Shown: positions 9,560-20,134 of the stretch, piece after piece
How positions within the stretch are numbered: the first letter of the stretch is position 1
How the letters are laid out: the number at the start of each line of letters is the position of its first letter
DNA from: Ensifer sp. WSM1721
Lineage (GTDB): Bacteria > Pseudomonadota > Alphaproteobacteria > Rhizobiales > Rhizobiaceae
Direction: 5' to 3'
Length of the DNA stretch: 64,000 bases
NCBI RefSeq assembly: GCF_000513895.2
Contig: NZ_CP165782.1
Span: 3,024,501-3,088,500 of the forward strand
Translations under genes and position numbers: made by a program
Notes under the pieces: generated by a model
Seen by the model: only the letters and a program-made list of their open reading frames with translations
Databases searched by the model: none
Told to the model about the DNA's origin: nothing

Positions 9560-11764
9560 TCACAGAAAACTCTGCGGATCGATGTCCAACTGGACGCTGA
9601 TCGACCCGCGTTCCTTCGGTCCGGCGGCGATCATCGCCTTTAGGAAAGACTGCATGTCGCTGTTGCGCCGCCCATGCACGAGAAGGCGGAAGCGATGCCG
9701 GCCGCGGATGAGCGCGAGCGGCGCCTCGGCTGGCCCGAGCACGGAAATCCCGTCGACGCGCGGAGCGGCGTTGCGCAATCCGCGGGCGTGACCTTCGGCA
9801 TCGCCGCGCGTATCGGCCGAAACGATGATCGAGGCGAGCCGGCCGAAGGGCGGCAGCGCCGCCCTCTCCCGCTCCTGGATCTCGCGTTCGTAAAAAGCAT
9901 CAGAATCGCCCGAGACGATCGCCTGCATCACCGGATGTTGCGGCTGATACGTCTGCAAGAGCCCGAGGCTTTTCAAACCGGTCCGCCCGGCGCGCCCCGT
10001 CACCTGAGACAAAAGTTGGAAGGTCCGTTCGGCGGCGCGCGGATCGCCGTTGGCAAGGCCGAGATCGGCATCGACGATGCCGACGAGCGTCATCATCGGG
10101 AAATTGTGGCCTTTGGCGACAAGTTGCGTGCCGATGACGATGTCCGCCTCGCCACGGGCGATCGCCTCGAGCTCCAGCCGCAGTCGCTTGACGCCCATGA
10201 GATCGGAGGAAAGCACGATGGTGCGGGCTTCGGGAAAATGCCGTTCGACCTCCTCGGCGATGCGCTCGACACCGGGGCCGCAGGCGACCAGATGATCGAG
10301 CGTGCCGCATTCGGGGCACGCCTCCGGCGTCCTTTCAGAATAGCCGCAATGGTGGCACTGGATCTGGCCGCGGAAGCGGTGCTCGACGAGCCAGCTCGAG
10401 CAGTCTGGGCACTGGAAGCGATGGCCGCAGACGCGGCAGAGCGTCAGCGGCGCATAGCCGCGGCGATTCAGGAACAGAAGCGCCTGCTCGCCGCGCGCGG
10501 TCGTCTTGCCGATCTGGTTCAAGAGCACCGGCGAGAGAAAGCCGCCGCGCTGCGGCGGGTGGCGGCGCATGTCGACGACGCCGAGATCGGGCAGCGCTGC
10601 GTCGCCGAAGCGGGTCGGCAGGTGGATCGGCCGGTAGCGACCGACTTCACCATTGACCCGGCTTTCGACCGACGGCGTGGCCGAAACCAGCACGACCGGA
10701 AAACCGCCGATCCGGCCGCGCACGACGGCCATATCGCGGGCGTTATAGAAGACGCGATCCTCCTGCTTGTAGGCCGGGTCGTGCTCCTCGTCGACGATGA
10801 TGAGCCCGAGATCCTCGAAGGGCAGGAATAGCGCCGAGCGGGCGCCGGCGACGACGCGCACCTGGCCGGTCGTCACCTGGCGCCACACTTTTTCCCGCGT
10901 GCGCGGCGCGAGGTCGGAATGCCACTCGGCCGGCTTGGCGCCGAAACGCTCCTGGAAGCGCTCCAGGAAGCTGGCAGTGAGCGCGATCTCCGGCAGCAGG
11001 ATCAGCACCTGCTTGCCGGCGCGCAAGGTGGCGGCGATCGCCTCGAAATAGACCTCGGTCTTGCCGGAGCCGGTAACGCCGTCGATCAGCGAGACGGAGA
11101 ACTTGCGCTCTTCGACCGCCTTCAACAGGTCGGCGGCCGCATCTTTCTGAGCGCCCTCCAGACGAGGGGCGGCGAAATCCGGATCGGGCGCCGCGACGAC
11201 GGGCGGCGGCGGCATGAATACCGTTTCGAACACGCCATGGGAGGCAAGGCCGTCGATGACGCTGGAGGAGACGCCCGCAGCATGGGCTAGCCCGGATCGG
11301 GTCCAGGAAAATCCGTCGCTCGCCGCGGCAATCACGCGCTCGCGCGCCGTCGTCATCCGCTCCGGTCGCATATCGGTCAGGCGCAGCGCTTCGACCATCG
11401 GCTCGGGATCGAAAGCCGTCGGCGCCCTGAGCGCCATACGGGCGACGAGCCCCGGAGGCGTCACCGTATAGGCCGCTACCCAGTCGAGAAAGGCGCGCAT
11501 CTCGCGGTTGAGCTGCGGGCAGTCGAAGACCTTCTCGATCTCCTTCAGCTTCTTCGGGTCGACGTCGCTCTCCTCACCGCCATCCCAGACGACGCCGACG
11601 ACGAGGCGGGGTCCGAGCGGCACCTGCACGATCGACCCGGGCTCGACAGCCATGTCGTCCGGCACCACGTAGGAATAGGCCTTCGGCGCCGGCATGGGCA
11701 CCAGAACGGGCACCACGCGGCGGTCGAACAGGGCCCCGAATAAATCGGTTGAATCAAGAGTCAT
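9560..11764 (-). CDS. priA: Primosomal protein N' (PriA), replication restart helicase
   Basis: A 734-residue superfamily 2 helicase that reloads the replisome at stalled forks. It shows the N-terminal 3'-DNA-binding domain (VLVPMPAPKAYSYVVPD), Walker A DGVTGSGKTEVYFEA, the DEEH box (IIVDEEHDPAYKQEDR), the paired zinc-binding cysteines (CRVCGHRFQCPDC, then CHHCGYSERTPEACPECG) and helicase motifs V/VI (GTQLVAKGHNFP, QVTGRAGR). The frame is open 27 codons further upstream, but the conserved protein begins at MTLDSTDLFG (ATG 11764). It is divergent from the transaldolase gene. Confidence 0.95.
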   Translation of the reverse strand: MTLDSTDLFGALFDRRVVPVLVPMPAPKAYSYVVPDDMAVEPGSIVQVPLGPRLVVGVVWDGGEESDVDPKKLKEIEKVFDCPQLNREMRAFLDWVAAYTVTPPGLVARMALRAPTAFDPEPMVEALRLTDMRPERMTTARERVIAAASDGFSWTRSGLAHAAGVSSSVIDGLASHGVFETVFMPPPPVVAAPDPDFAAPRLEGAQKDAAADLLKAVEERKFSVSLIDGVTGSGKTEVYFEAIAATLRAGKQVLILLPEIALTASFLERFQERFGAKPAEWHSDLAPRTREKVWRQVTTGQVRVVAGARSALFLPFEDLGLIIVDEEHDPAYKQEDRVFYNARDMAVVRGRIGGFPVVLVSATPSVESRVNGEVGRYRPIHLPTRFGDAALPDLGVVDMRRHPPQRGGFLSPVLLNQIGKTTARGEQALLFLNRRGYAPLTLCRVCGHRFQCPDCSSWLVEHRFRGQIQCHHCGYSERTPEACPECGTLDHLVACGPGVERIAEEVERHFPEARTIVLSSDLMGVKRLRLELEAIARGEADIVIGTQLVAKGHNFPMMTLVGIVDADLGLANGDPRAAERTFQLLSQVTGRAGRTGLKSLGLLQTYQPQHPVMQAIVSGDSDAFYEREIQERERAALPPFGRLASIIVSADTRGDAEGHARGLRNAAPRVDGISVLGPAEAPLALIRGRHRFRLLVHGRRNSDMQSFLKAMIAAGPKERGSISVQLDIDPQSFL

Positions 11765-11939
11765 TTTGCCGTGACCTTGCCACCGCTTTCCGCTAAAGAA
11801 AACTGCGCAGCGAACCGCTGCCTTGCCGGAAGCAGGGTTTGTCACGGTTCCACCCGAGTTTCAACGCGCGCGATTTCCGTCCTGGAATTTCTGCCGGCGG
11901 AAAGGCGCCCGAACGGCTGACTGCCAAAGGAAGACTCCC

Positions 11940-12593
11940 ATGAAATTTTTCGTTGATACCGCCGATGTGAAGGAAATCCGGGAACTGAACGATCTCGGCC
12001 TGCTCGACGGCGTCACCACCAATCCGTCGCTGATCCTGAAGTCGGGCCGCGACATCGTCGAGGTGACCAAGGAAATCTGCTCGATCGTCGAAGGCCCGGT
12101 TTCGGCCGAGGTGACCGCGACCGAATATAGCGAGATGATGAAGGAAGCGGCCGCACTTTCGAAGATCGCCGACAATATCTGCATCAAGCTGCCGCTGACG
12201 CTCGACGGTCTCAAGGCCTGCAAGGCCCTGACCTCCGACGGCCACCAGACCAACGTCACCCTCTGCTTCTCGGCCAATCAGGCCCTGCTTGCCGCCAAGG
12301 CCGGCGCGACCTTCGTCTCGCCCTTCATCGGCCGCCTCGACGACATCGCCTTCGACGGCATGGATCTGATCCGCGAGATCCGCCACATCTTCGACAATTA
12401 CGGCTTTGAAACCGAGATCCTCGCCGCCTCGATCCGGACCGTCAACCACGTCAAGGAAGCAGCCCTCATCGGCGCCGACGTCATCACCGCTCCGCCTGCA
12501 ACGCTGAAGGCGCTGGTCAAGCATCCGCTGACCGACAAGGGCCTCGAGATGTTCCTCGCCGACTGGGCGAAGACCGGCCAGAAGATCGCCTGA
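11940..12593 (+). CDS. tal: Transaldolase (TalC/fructose-6-phosphate aldolase-type)
   Basis: A 217-residue enzyme of the short transaldolase class, which transfers dihydroxyacetone units between sugar phosphates in the pentose phosphate pathway. It starts [18 protein letters not shown], with the GVTTNPSLI motif and a Schiff-base lysine in the strand NICIKLPLT. The segments [18 protein letters not shown] and SPFIGRLDD are conserved. The ATG at 11940 follows AAAGGAAG; the longer open frame upstream has no support. An FSA activity instead of transaldolase cannot be excluded by sequence alone. Confidence 0.93.
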   Translation: MKFFVDTADVKEIRELNDLGLLDGVTTNPSLILKSGRDIVEVTKEICSIVEGPVSAEVTATEYSEMMKEAAALSKIADNICIKLPLTLDGLKACKALTSDGHQTNVTLCFSANQALLAAKAGATFVSPFIGRLDDIAFDGMDLIREIRHIFDNYGFETEILAASIRTVNHVKEAALIGADVITAPPATLKALVKHPLTDKGLEMFLADWAKTGQKIA

Positions 12594-12618
12594 TCCTTCG
12601 ACCTCGATTGGACGAACC

Positions 12619-12648
12619 AAGGGCCTCGCAGCGGTGCGGGGCCTTCCT
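12619..12648 (+). terminator. Probable terminator of tal
   Basis: AAGGGCCTCGCA-GCGG-TGCGGGGCCTT forms an 11-pair stem with wobble pairs, 25 bp after the tal stop. The following tract is CCTTCC, so the U-run is weak. Confidence 0.5.
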
Positions 12649-12682
12649 GCGTTCGGTCGCACCGCGTGGGATCTGCCTTCGC

Positions 12683-12785
12683 CCTAACCCCTTCCCGCAG
12701 GCGGAGAGAGGGTTGAGGGCCCCCGCGAGTCCCTTCGCCCCGCTTGCGGTAGAGAAGGTGGCCGGCAGGCCGGATGAGGGGCAAC
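12683..12785. repeat. RIME-like intergenic mosaic repeat
   Basis: CCCTAACCCCTTCCCGCAGG, then GCGAGTCCCTTCGCCCCGC and GGCCGGCAGGCCGGATGAGG. The right half is a close match to the copy ending at 59700. It fills the gap between tal and the convergent acyltransferase gene. Confidence 0.65.
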
Positions 12786-12803
12786 AAAAACGGACCTGTC
12801 TAC

Positions 12804-13718
12804 TCACTCGGCCCGGACGGACGGCGCGAACATCGCATCGCTATCCTTGGCAAGCTCGACGACCGTATGGCGCTCGAGTGCGCGGGTCACTTCCATCGGG
12901 TCGCCATCGAGCGCCTCCGGAGGAATAAGATTGCCGACGCGAAAATCGAAAAGGTCGCCCTTTTTGTTCAGGAGCTCGTGGAAGACGGTCATGTCGCGCA
13001 GTTCCGTCGACCATTTTGCGAACCAATAGAACAGCCCGGAATTGCGCGCGCTGATGTGGACGGGAAGGACCGGCAGACCATATTTGCGCGCGAAGCCGAC
13101 GGCGGAGCTTTTCCACGGGCGCTCATTGAGCCGCCCGTCCGCCCAATAGGCGATACGCCCGGACGGGAAGAGCACCGTCGCCTTGCCTTCCTCGATCGCC
13201 CGGTTGGTCACCAGCAAGGTCTCGCGCGCCTTGAGCTTCGATTTGTATTCCTCCCGCCATTCAACGGGGATGACCATTTCGACGAAGCGCGGATTGACCC
13301 GGATGGCATCGCGATTTGCGAAGAACATCATGTCCGGCCGGCGGCTCTTCAGGAGGTCAAAAACCGCGATGCCGTCCGCAATGCCGGTCGGATGGTTGCT
13401 GACGAGCAGAAAGCCGCCCTTCTCCGGGATGCGCTCGGGCTTGTCGGCGCGAATGTCGAGCGACAGCAGCGCGCTCAGGTGCTCGAAGGCCTGGAAGCCC
13501 GGCATGTTGCCGACCGCATTGGCAAATTCGATCGCCTTGCCGTAGTTGAGGAGCGTGTAGAGAAAGGGCCGCATGACAGGCCACAAGGGATGGCGAGCGA
13601 TCCTCTGGCCGCGCTCGGCGATCAGCGTATCGACGATATGGCCGGGACGCCCTTGCGAGACCAGCGCAATTGCCTCTGCAAAATGCGCCAGAGCGCTCGC
13701 CGAATCACGTCTTGCCAT
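12804..13718 (-). CDS. Lysophospholipid acyltransferase (PlsC-like) family protein
   Basis: A 304-residue protein of the glycerolipid acyltransferase superfamily. The acyltransferase box is SNHPTGIADG, a His-X5-Asp variant seen in hemolysin-like members, instead of the classical His-X4-Asp. The later block VLFPSGRIAYW corresponds to the substrate-binding FPEGTRS-type motif. A hydrophobic N-terminal segment is missing, so it probably associates peripherally with the membrane. The ATG at 13718 is chosen because a GGATGGG lies just upstream; the ATG at 13748 has no ribosome binding site. Acyl acceptor (glycerolipid or ornithine lipid) is unknown. Confidence 0.75.
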   Translation of the reverse strand: MARRDSASALAHFAEAIALVSQGRPGHIVDTLIAERGQRIARHPLWPVMRPFLYTLLNYGKAIEFANAVGNMPGFQAFEHLSALLSLDIRADKPERIPEKGGFLLVSNHPTGIADGIAVFDLLKSRRPDMMFFANRDAIRVNPRFVEMVIPVEWREEYKSKLKARETLLVTNRAIEEGKATVLFPSGRIAYWADGRLNERPWKSSAVGFARKYGLPVLPVHISARNSGLFYWFAKWSTELRDMTVFHELLNKKGDLFDFRVGNLIPPEALDGDPMEVTRALERHTVVELAKDSDAMFAPSVRAE

Positions 13719-13929
13719 GGTCCCATCCGCCGCTGCTGACCGAAACATCGCAGTTCAATATGATCGAACAATGACAAATTCCAAGTGCTTATCGGCAAAC
13801 AACTGTCTGTTAGCAAAAACATAAGGCGCCCGATGGCATGCTCGACGCAACCAAATCAACGAAGGAAGCAGGGTGCGGGCGGAAAATCGCTGAGATATTC
13901 CTCATCCCCTGGTGATCGCTGGACCGACG

Positions 13930-14865
<936 letters not shown>

Positions 14866-14953
14866 AATCCGGCATGCTTGTCCGTTAACCAAGCTCGTTA
14901 AGGAACCCGTGACCGAGGGGGCGTAGGGTTCCAGCTTATTGCCGGGGGCACCC

Positions 14954-16027
14954 ATGACGACGATCACCAGACCCGTTCGCGATCTTGCGGCCAAAGCGGC
15001 CGACGGCCTCTTGGCGCTCATTGCGCTCCTGCATGTGGTCCTTGCCGGAAGTCTCATCATCGCATTGCTCTCCGTGTCGGCAAGGGCGGAAGACGCGGAT
15101 TGCGGCGGCGACAACATATTGACGGCACTCGAGCGCTCCGACCCCGCCCGATTGGTGGCTCTGCGCGAAGAGGCCGCGGCCATCCCCAATGGAAAGGGCC
15201 TTCTCTGGAAAATCGAGGGCGGGCGCTCTCAACCTTCGTTTCTGCTCGGCACCATGCATGTGACCGACCCGCGCGTGCTGGCAATGCCAGCCGGTGCCAC
15301 GGATGCTTTCGCCGAAGCTCGGACCGTTATCGTCGAATCCGACGAGATCGTCGACGACAAGAAGGCCAGCGCCGCTATCATGATGCGGCCCGACCTCACC
15401 ATGTTCGCCGATAACAGGACGATCAACGACTTCCTGAAGCCGGAGGATCGGGCGCGCCTCGAGACGGGACTGAAGGCGCGGGGAATTCCCCTGCCGCTCG
15501 TAGCCAAGATGAAGCCCTGGATGATCGCAAGCTTCGTGGCGTTGCCGACCTGCGAGTTCTCGCGCAAGGCAGCCGGCGCCTCGTTCCTCGACAAGAAGCT
15601 CGCGGAGGATGCGGTGAAAGAGGGCAAGAGCTTGAGGGGCCTGGAAACGCTGGTCGAGCAGCTTGCGGCCATGGATTCGCTGCCGGTCGAACTGCATCTA
15701 AGCGCACTGATCCAGACGCTCGCCCTCGGCAAGACCATGGACGACGTGCTCGCAACGACCACGGACCTCTATCTCTCCGGCGATACCGGCATGATCATGC
15801 CGATGATGAAATTCGTCTCCGCGGATGTTTCGTCGGACGATGTCGGCTATGCGGATTTCGAGCAGCGCATCATCATCGACCGCAACAAGATCATGGCGGA
15901 ACGGGCTGCGCCCATGCTGAAGGATGGCGGCGCCTTCATGGCCGTCGGCGCCTTGCATCTTCCCGGCAAGGAGGGCCTCGTGGAGCTCCTGCGGCAGCAG
16001 GGATTTACCGTGACACCTGTCAACTGA
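14954..16027 (+). CDS. TraB/GumN family exported or membrane-anchored protein
   Basis: A 357-residue protein with a hydrophobic N-terminal segment (residues 18-45, ending SVSARAED) that is either a signal peptide or an anchor. The TraB/GumN fold is recognised by LLGTMHVTDPR (the first GxxH motif), the FVALPTCEF segment and the C-terminal AVGALHLPGKEGLVELLRQQ (the second GxxH motif). Members resemble TIKI metalloproteases, and both putative metal-binding GxxH motifs are present. The ATG at 14954 is chosen over an upstream TTG at 14939. Its 3' end overlaps the convergent DUF2867 gene by 8 bp. Confidence 0.85.
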   Translation: MTTITRPVRDLAAKAADGLLALIALLHVVLAGSLIIALLSVSARAEDADCGGDNILTALERSDPARLVALREEAAAIPNGKGLLWKIEGGRSQPSFLLGTMHVTDPRVLAMPAGATDAFAEARTVIVESDEIVDDKKASAAIMMRPDLTMFADNRTINDFLKPEDRARLETGLKARGIPLPLVAKMKPWMIASFVALPTCEFSRKAAGASFLDKKLAEDAVKEGKSLRGLETLVEQLAAMDSLPVELHLSALIQTLALGKTMDDVLATTTDLYLSGDTGMIMPMMKFVSADVSSDDVGYADFEQRIIIDRNKIMAERAAPMLKDGGAFMAVGALHLPGKEGLVELLRQQGFTVTPVN

Positions 16028-16508
16028 CCGCCGCTCGCGGCCGGTCGTTCAACCCCGCCAGCAATGTCGGGACGATCGCCTTGTGGAAGGGCATGACGGC
16101 AGCGAGATAGAGCCGGCCGAAAAAATTCCTACGGCGCACCAACGTGGTCATGCCGATAACCTGGCTGTCGGCCGGCCCTTCGCGCACATCGACGACGATA
16201 CGGAAATCCAGGTGGCGGTCATCATAGCCGACAACGGCTTCGCGATCGTCGCTGTGCAGCAGCGGAAAGGTGCCGATCAGGCCTGAATGCGCGGGGGGCG
16301 CGGCTGCGTTCAGACCGATGAGAGACGCGAGGCGGTTGCGCAATGCGAGGAGACTCTGCACCCAGCCGGGTGCGCTTCCAAGCGCTCGCCGCGCCGCCTC
16401 GGCCGCAGTCATCCGCTCGCCGAAAACGAGAAGTTCGTAGCGGTCGGCCCAGTCGGCTCCGGGAAGCCAAGTGTTCGGCAGCCTGGCGGCAACGCTTCGT
16501 GGTCTCAT
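16020..16508 (-). CDS. DUF2867 domain protein
   Basis: A 162-residue soluble protein of the DUF2867 family, recognised by YELLVFGERMTAAEAARRAL, the GTFPLLHSDDREAVVGYDD-type segment and the C-terminal FFGRLYLAAVMPFHKAIVP. DUF2867 often occurs as the C-terminal part of NAD-epimerase-like proteins; here it is stand-alone. No function is known. It is convergent with the TraB gene. Confidence 0.72.
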   Translation of the reverse strand: MRPRSVAARLPNTWLPGADWADRYELLVFGERMTAAEAARRALGSAPGWVQSLLALRNRLASLIGLNAAAPPAHSGLIGTFPLLHSDDREAVVGYDDRHLDFRIVVDVREGPADSQVIGMTTLVRRRNFFGRLYLAAVMPFHKAIVPTLLAGLNDRPRAAVS

Positions 16509-16637
16509 GAACGCTTCCCTTTCGCCTTCGCCAGTTCCGCCGATCTGAGGCGGTCATGGCTGCGGTGAATGGTCCATGATTGCGCCGGATTTCGGCGCGA
16601 AGCAGGGAGCCACTTGTCGCAGCCCCCGCGCGATTTG

Positions 16638-18044
16638 TCACATATGGATCGGCTTGAAGAAGGTAGAGAGCGCCGCCTCCTTCACCGCTTCCGACATCGT
16701 CGGGTGAGCGTGGCAGGTGCGGCCGAGATCCTCGGATGATCCGCCGAACTCCATCAGCACCGCGATCTCGTGGATCATCTCGCCGGCGCCGAAGCCGATG
16801 ATATGGCCGCCCAATACGCGGTCAGTCTCCTTGTCGGCGAGGATCTTGACGAAGCCGTCCGTCTGCAGCATCGCGCGGGCACGACCATTGGCCGTGAAGG
16901 GGAACTTGCCGACCTTGTAGGCGACACCGGCAGCCTTCAGCTCCTCCTCGGTCTTGCCGACCGAGGCGACCTCCGGCTGGGTGTAGACGACGCCCGGAAT
17001 GACATCATAGTTCACATGGCCGGCCTGTCCGGCGATGATTTCCGCCACGGCGACGCCTTCGTCTTCCGCCTTGTGGGCGAGCATCGGGCCGCGCACGACG
17101 TCGCCGATCGCGTAGATGCCGGTGATGCTCGTCTGGAAATGATGGTCGATCTCGATGCGGCCGCGCTGATCGAGCACGACACCTGCCTTCGCGAGACCCA
17201 TATTCTCCGTGCAGGGCTTCCGGCCGGTCGCGACCAGTACGACGTCCGCGTCGAGCGTTGTCGATTCGCCGCCCTTGACCGGCTCGAAGGTGACCCTTGC
17301 GCCGCTGCCAGGCTTCGTAACGCCCGTCACCTTGGCACCGAGCTTGATGTCGATGCCCTGCTTCGTCAGCATCCGGTGGAGCTGCTTGGCGACCTCGCCG
17401 TCCATGCCGCCGAGAATCGTGTCGAGGAATTCGATCACCGTCACCTTGGTGCCGAGGCGCGCCCAGACCGAGCCGAGCTCGAGGCCGATGACGCCGCCGC
17501 CGACGACGATCATGCTCGCCGGCACCTTTTCCAGTTCAAGCGCGCCGGTCGAGGAGACGATGACCTTCTCGTCGAATTCGAGCTGGACGCCCGGAATGCC
17601 GGCGACGTCCGAGCCGGTGGCGATGACGACATTCTTCGCTTCGAGGACCTGCTCCTCGCCCTTGTCGTTGGTGACGGAAACCTTGCCCTGGCCGAGAACC
17701 TTGCCCAGGCCCTGGAAGCCATCGATCTTGTTCTTCTTGAAGAGGAAGGAGACGCCGTCGACATTCGCCTTAACGGTCGCGTCCTTGTGGGCCATCATCT
17801 TTTCAAGATTGAGCTTCGGGCCTGCGACCTCCACGCCGAGCGCGTCAAGGCCGTGCTGCGCGTGATGGAACATCTCGGAAGCATGCAGCAGAGCCTTGGA
17901 GGGAATGCAGCCGACATTGAGGCAGGTGCCGCCATAGGTGGCGCGCTTTTCGATCACGGCAACCTTCATGCCGAGCTGCGCCGCCTTGATGGCGCAGACA
18001 TAGCCGCCGGGGCCGCTTCCGATGACGATGAGATCATAAGCCAT
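16638..18044 (-). CDS. lpdA: Dihydrolipoyl dehydrogenase (E3)
   Basis: A 468-residue FAD flavoprotein that reoxidises the lipoyl groups of 2-oxo acid dehydrogenase complexes with NAD+. The FAD-binding GSGPGGYVCAIKAAQLG, the redox-active disulfide GGTCLNVGCIPSKALLH, an NAD site (VVGGGVIGLELGSVWARLG) and the C-terminal His-Glu pair (CHAHPTMSEAVKEA) are all present. Its position downstream of sucAB suggests that it serves the 2-oxoglutarate dehydrogenase complex. It lies 40 bp after a short-chain dehydrogenase gene and may be read from the LysE-led transcript. Confidence 0.96.
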   Translation of the reverse strand: MAYDLIVIGSGPGGYVCAIKAAQLGMKVAVIEKRATYGGTCLNVGCIPSKALLHASEMFHHAQHGLDALGVEVAGPKLNLEKMMAHKDATVKANVDGVSFLFKKNKIDGFQGLGKVLGQGKVSVTNDKGEEQVLEAKNVVIATGSDVAGIPGVQLEFDEKVIVSSTGALELEKVPASMIVVGGGVIGLELGSVWARLGTKVTVIEFLDTILGGMDGEVAKQLHRMLTKQGIDIKLGAKVTGVTKPGSGARVTFEPVKGGESTTLDADVVLVATGRKPCTENMGLAKAGVVLDQRGRIEIDHHFQTSITGIYAIGDVVRGPMLAHKAEDEGVAVAEIIAGQAGHVNYDVIPGVVYTQPEVASVGKTEEELKAAGVAYKVGKFPFTANGRARAMLQTDGFVKILADKETDRVLGGHIIGFGAGEMIHEIAVLMEFGGSSEDLGRTCHAHPTMSEAVKEAALSTFFKPIHM

Positions 18045-18084
18045 TTGGTAATCCTTCTTGGGAGGACGGTCTTTAAGAGGACGA

Positions 18085-18837
18085 TCATCGCCCGCCGCTG
18101 ACAGTGAGAATGGCTCCGGTCACATAAGTCGCCTTATCCGACAGGAGATAGAGAATTGCGTCGGCAACTTCGCCGGCTGTGCCGGGACGCTGCATGGGAA
18201 TGGAAGGCGCCATGTCACGGGCGCGATCGGGCAGCCCGCCGGACGCATGAATTTCGGTGTCGATGATTCCGGGACGCACCGCGTTCACGCGGATGCCCTC
18301 CGAGGCTACTTCGCGCGCGAGCCCGACGGTGAAGCTGTCGATCGCGCCTTTCGCGGCAGCGTAGTCGACATATTGACCGGGAGCACCCAGCACGGCCGCG
18401 ACGGACGAGAGATTGACGATCGCGCCGCCCCGCCCGCCGTGACGCGTCGACATCCTCATGACCGCCTCCGCGGCGCAGCGGATCGAGCCTGTGACATTAA
18501 CGCGAAACATCCGCTCCAGCCGCTCGGGCGAAATCTCGTCGATGCGCTGCGGCGCGCCGACAATGCCGGCATTGTTGACGAGCCCGTCGAGGTGACCGAA
18601 GGCGGCATCGACCGCGGCGAAAATCGCTTGCACCCCGCCTTCGGTACCGACGTCGCCCTCGACCGCAATTGCGGTACCTCCGGCATCCGATATACGGCGA
18701 ACCACGTCCTCCGCCGCCTGCCGGTTGGACGCATAATTGACGGCGACCCGCCAGCCCTCGTCAGCCGCTACAAGCGAGACTGCAGCACCGATCCCGCGGC
18801 TGCCGCCTGTGACGAGAAGCACGCGCCCGTCGCTCAT
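18085..18837 (-). CDS. Short-chain dehydrogenase/reductase
   Basis: A 250-residue classical SDR with the cofactor motif VTGGSRGIGAAV near the N-terminus, NNAG, and the catalytic Ser-Tyr-Lys set (NLSSVAAVLG, then YAAAKGA). The GDVGTEGG segment lacks the Asp typical of NAD preference directly after strand 2; the Asn-Tyr-Ala-Ser-Asn region suggests NADP(H). The ATG at 18837 overlaps the upstream gene stop as ATGA, so the two are translationally coupled. Substrate unknown; many relatives are annotated as sugar or 3-oxoacyl-ACP reductases. Confidence 0.88.
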   Translation of the reverse strand: MSDGRVLLVTGGSRGIGAAVSLVAADEGWRVAVNYASNRQAAEDVVRRISDAGGTAIAVEGDVGTEGGVQAIFAAVDAAFGHLDGLVNNAGIVGAPQRIDEISPERLERMFRVNVTGSIRCAAEAVMRMSTRHGGRGGAIVNLSSVAAVLGAPGQYVDYAAAKGAIDSFTVGLAREVASEGIRVNAVRPGIIDTEIHASGGLPDRARDMAPSIPMQRPGTAGEVADAILYLLSDKATYVTGAILTVSGGR

Positions 18838-19340
18838 TTGGCGCATCCCTTGAACACAAAGACGTCGGAGCTGTCGGCATTCGCCTTGCCCTCGCCCCAG
18901 GCGCTCGACGCACGCAGCGACGGGCCGAAATCAGGCAGCAGGATCTGCTCGGCGGCCGGCGCATCCTCAGCCTGAAGCAGGTCGATACGGCCGCCCTTGT
19001 CGACCGTGTAAATCACGCCCTGCCAGACGGTGCAGGCCTCAAGTTCCGCGCCGGTCACGTCGCCCGTCGGGCAATTATTCATGACGATCCCGTTCGCGCG
19101 CAACGGCTCGCCGGACTGCATCACGACGCCGTCGAGCAAAAGCTCGGTCTCCCCGACCTTGACCTTGAAGTGATTGCTGGTGACGGCTGCTTCCGACCCG
19201 ACCGGCTCGAAGCGCAACTCGTAAGTGCCGGCCGGATCGGCATAGATCGCATGCGCCTGCCTGCACTCGTCCGCGAGCGCGGGCGTTGCCACGAGCACGG
19301 CCGCAAGGGCGGCGAGACGGACGGTCCGGCCGCTTGTCAT
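18834..19340 (-). CDS. Secreted protein of unknown function
   Basis: A 168-residue protein with a clear Sec signal peptide (residues 1-23, ending TPALA-DEC) and about four cysteines in the mature part (DECRQAH, MNNCPTGD, ACTVWQG, FKGC), suggesting two periplasmic disulfides. I do not recognise a family. The start overlaps the LysE stop as TGATG and its own stop overlaps the SDR start as ATGA, so the three genes form one translationally coupled unit. Confidence 0.8.
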   Translation of the reverse strand: MTSGRTVRLAALAAVLVATPALADECRQAHAIYADPAGTYELRFEPVGSEAAVTSNHFKVKVGETELLLDGVVMQSGEPLRANGIVMNNCPTGDVTGAELEACTVWQGVIYTVDKGGRIDLLQAEDAPAAEQILLPDFGPSLRASSAWGEGKANADSSDVFVFKGCAK

Positions 19341-19981
19341 CAGGCGGCCTTTTCCGTCGCGAGCTTCAGCCCGAGCGCGATGAAGACCATGCCGCTCGCC
19401 CGGTCGATCCACTTGCTCGCCCGCGTGAATGCGGCGCGCATCCGCGGCGTCGTCATGAACAGGCTGACGCCGACGAACCAGAGGATGAGCGCGCCCGCCA
19501 TGACGAGGCCGTAGCCGAACTTGACCATCATCGGCGTGTGAGCGCTGACGACGGTCGAGAAGATCGACAGGAAAAAGAACACCGCCTTCGGGTTGAGCGC
19601 ATTGGCGGCGAAACCGAGGCCGAAGGCCTTCAGTGCCGATTGCCCCTTGGCTTTACCGGCATCCGCGCCCGCCTCGACCGCGATCTCCGTCTGACCGGCA
19701 CGAAGCGCCTTGATGCCGATGTAGATGAGGTAGGCGACGCCGCACCATTTGACGATGTTGAAGAGGTAGATCGACTGGGAAATGATCAGCCCCAGGCCGA
19801 GAATGGTGTAGGTGACGTGGAACATCAGCGACGTGCCGATGCCGAACGAGGTGATGATCGCCTGGCGGCGACCATGCACCAGCGATTGCCGCATCACCAT
19901 GGCGAGATCGGCCCCGGGGGAAACGATGGCGAAGGAAAAGATCGCCATCAGCGATGCGAGTTCGAACAGATAGTTGCTCAT
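19340..19981 (-). CDS. LysE/RhtB family amino acid exporter
   Basis: A 213-residue inner-membrane protein with about six transmembrane helices. The SPGADLAMVMRQSLVHGRRQ signature near residues 21-40, the GVAYLIYIGIKALRAG block and the GFAANALNPKAVFFFLSIF block are diagnostic of LysE-type exporters (threonine, homoserine lactone, cysteine and similar substrates). It is the first gene of the coupled LysE-secreted protein-SDR group upstream of lpdA and is separated from sucB by a terminator. Confidence 0.9.
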   Translation of the reverse strand: MSNYLFELASLMAIFSFAIVSPGADLAMVMRQSLVHGRRQAIITSFGIGTSLMFHVTYTILGLGLIISQSIYLFNIVKWCGVAYLIYIGIKALRAGQTEIAVEAGADAGKAKGQSALKAFGLGFAANALNPKAVFFFLSIFSTVVSAHTPMMVKFGYGLVMAGALILWFVGVSLFMTTPRMRAAFTRASKWIDRASGMVFIALGLKLATEKAA

Positions 19982-20134
19982 GCCTTTGCGACCGGTGCTT
20001 TGAAGACCCAGATGGAGCCGGAGAGAGCCTGAATGCGCGCATAACGTGCCTCCCAGACCCTAACCTCTAGCGCCATGGCTGTCGATTCCCTGCTGGTGCG
20101 TCGACGGGGACGGCGAGCGTGGAGGAGAAGGAAA

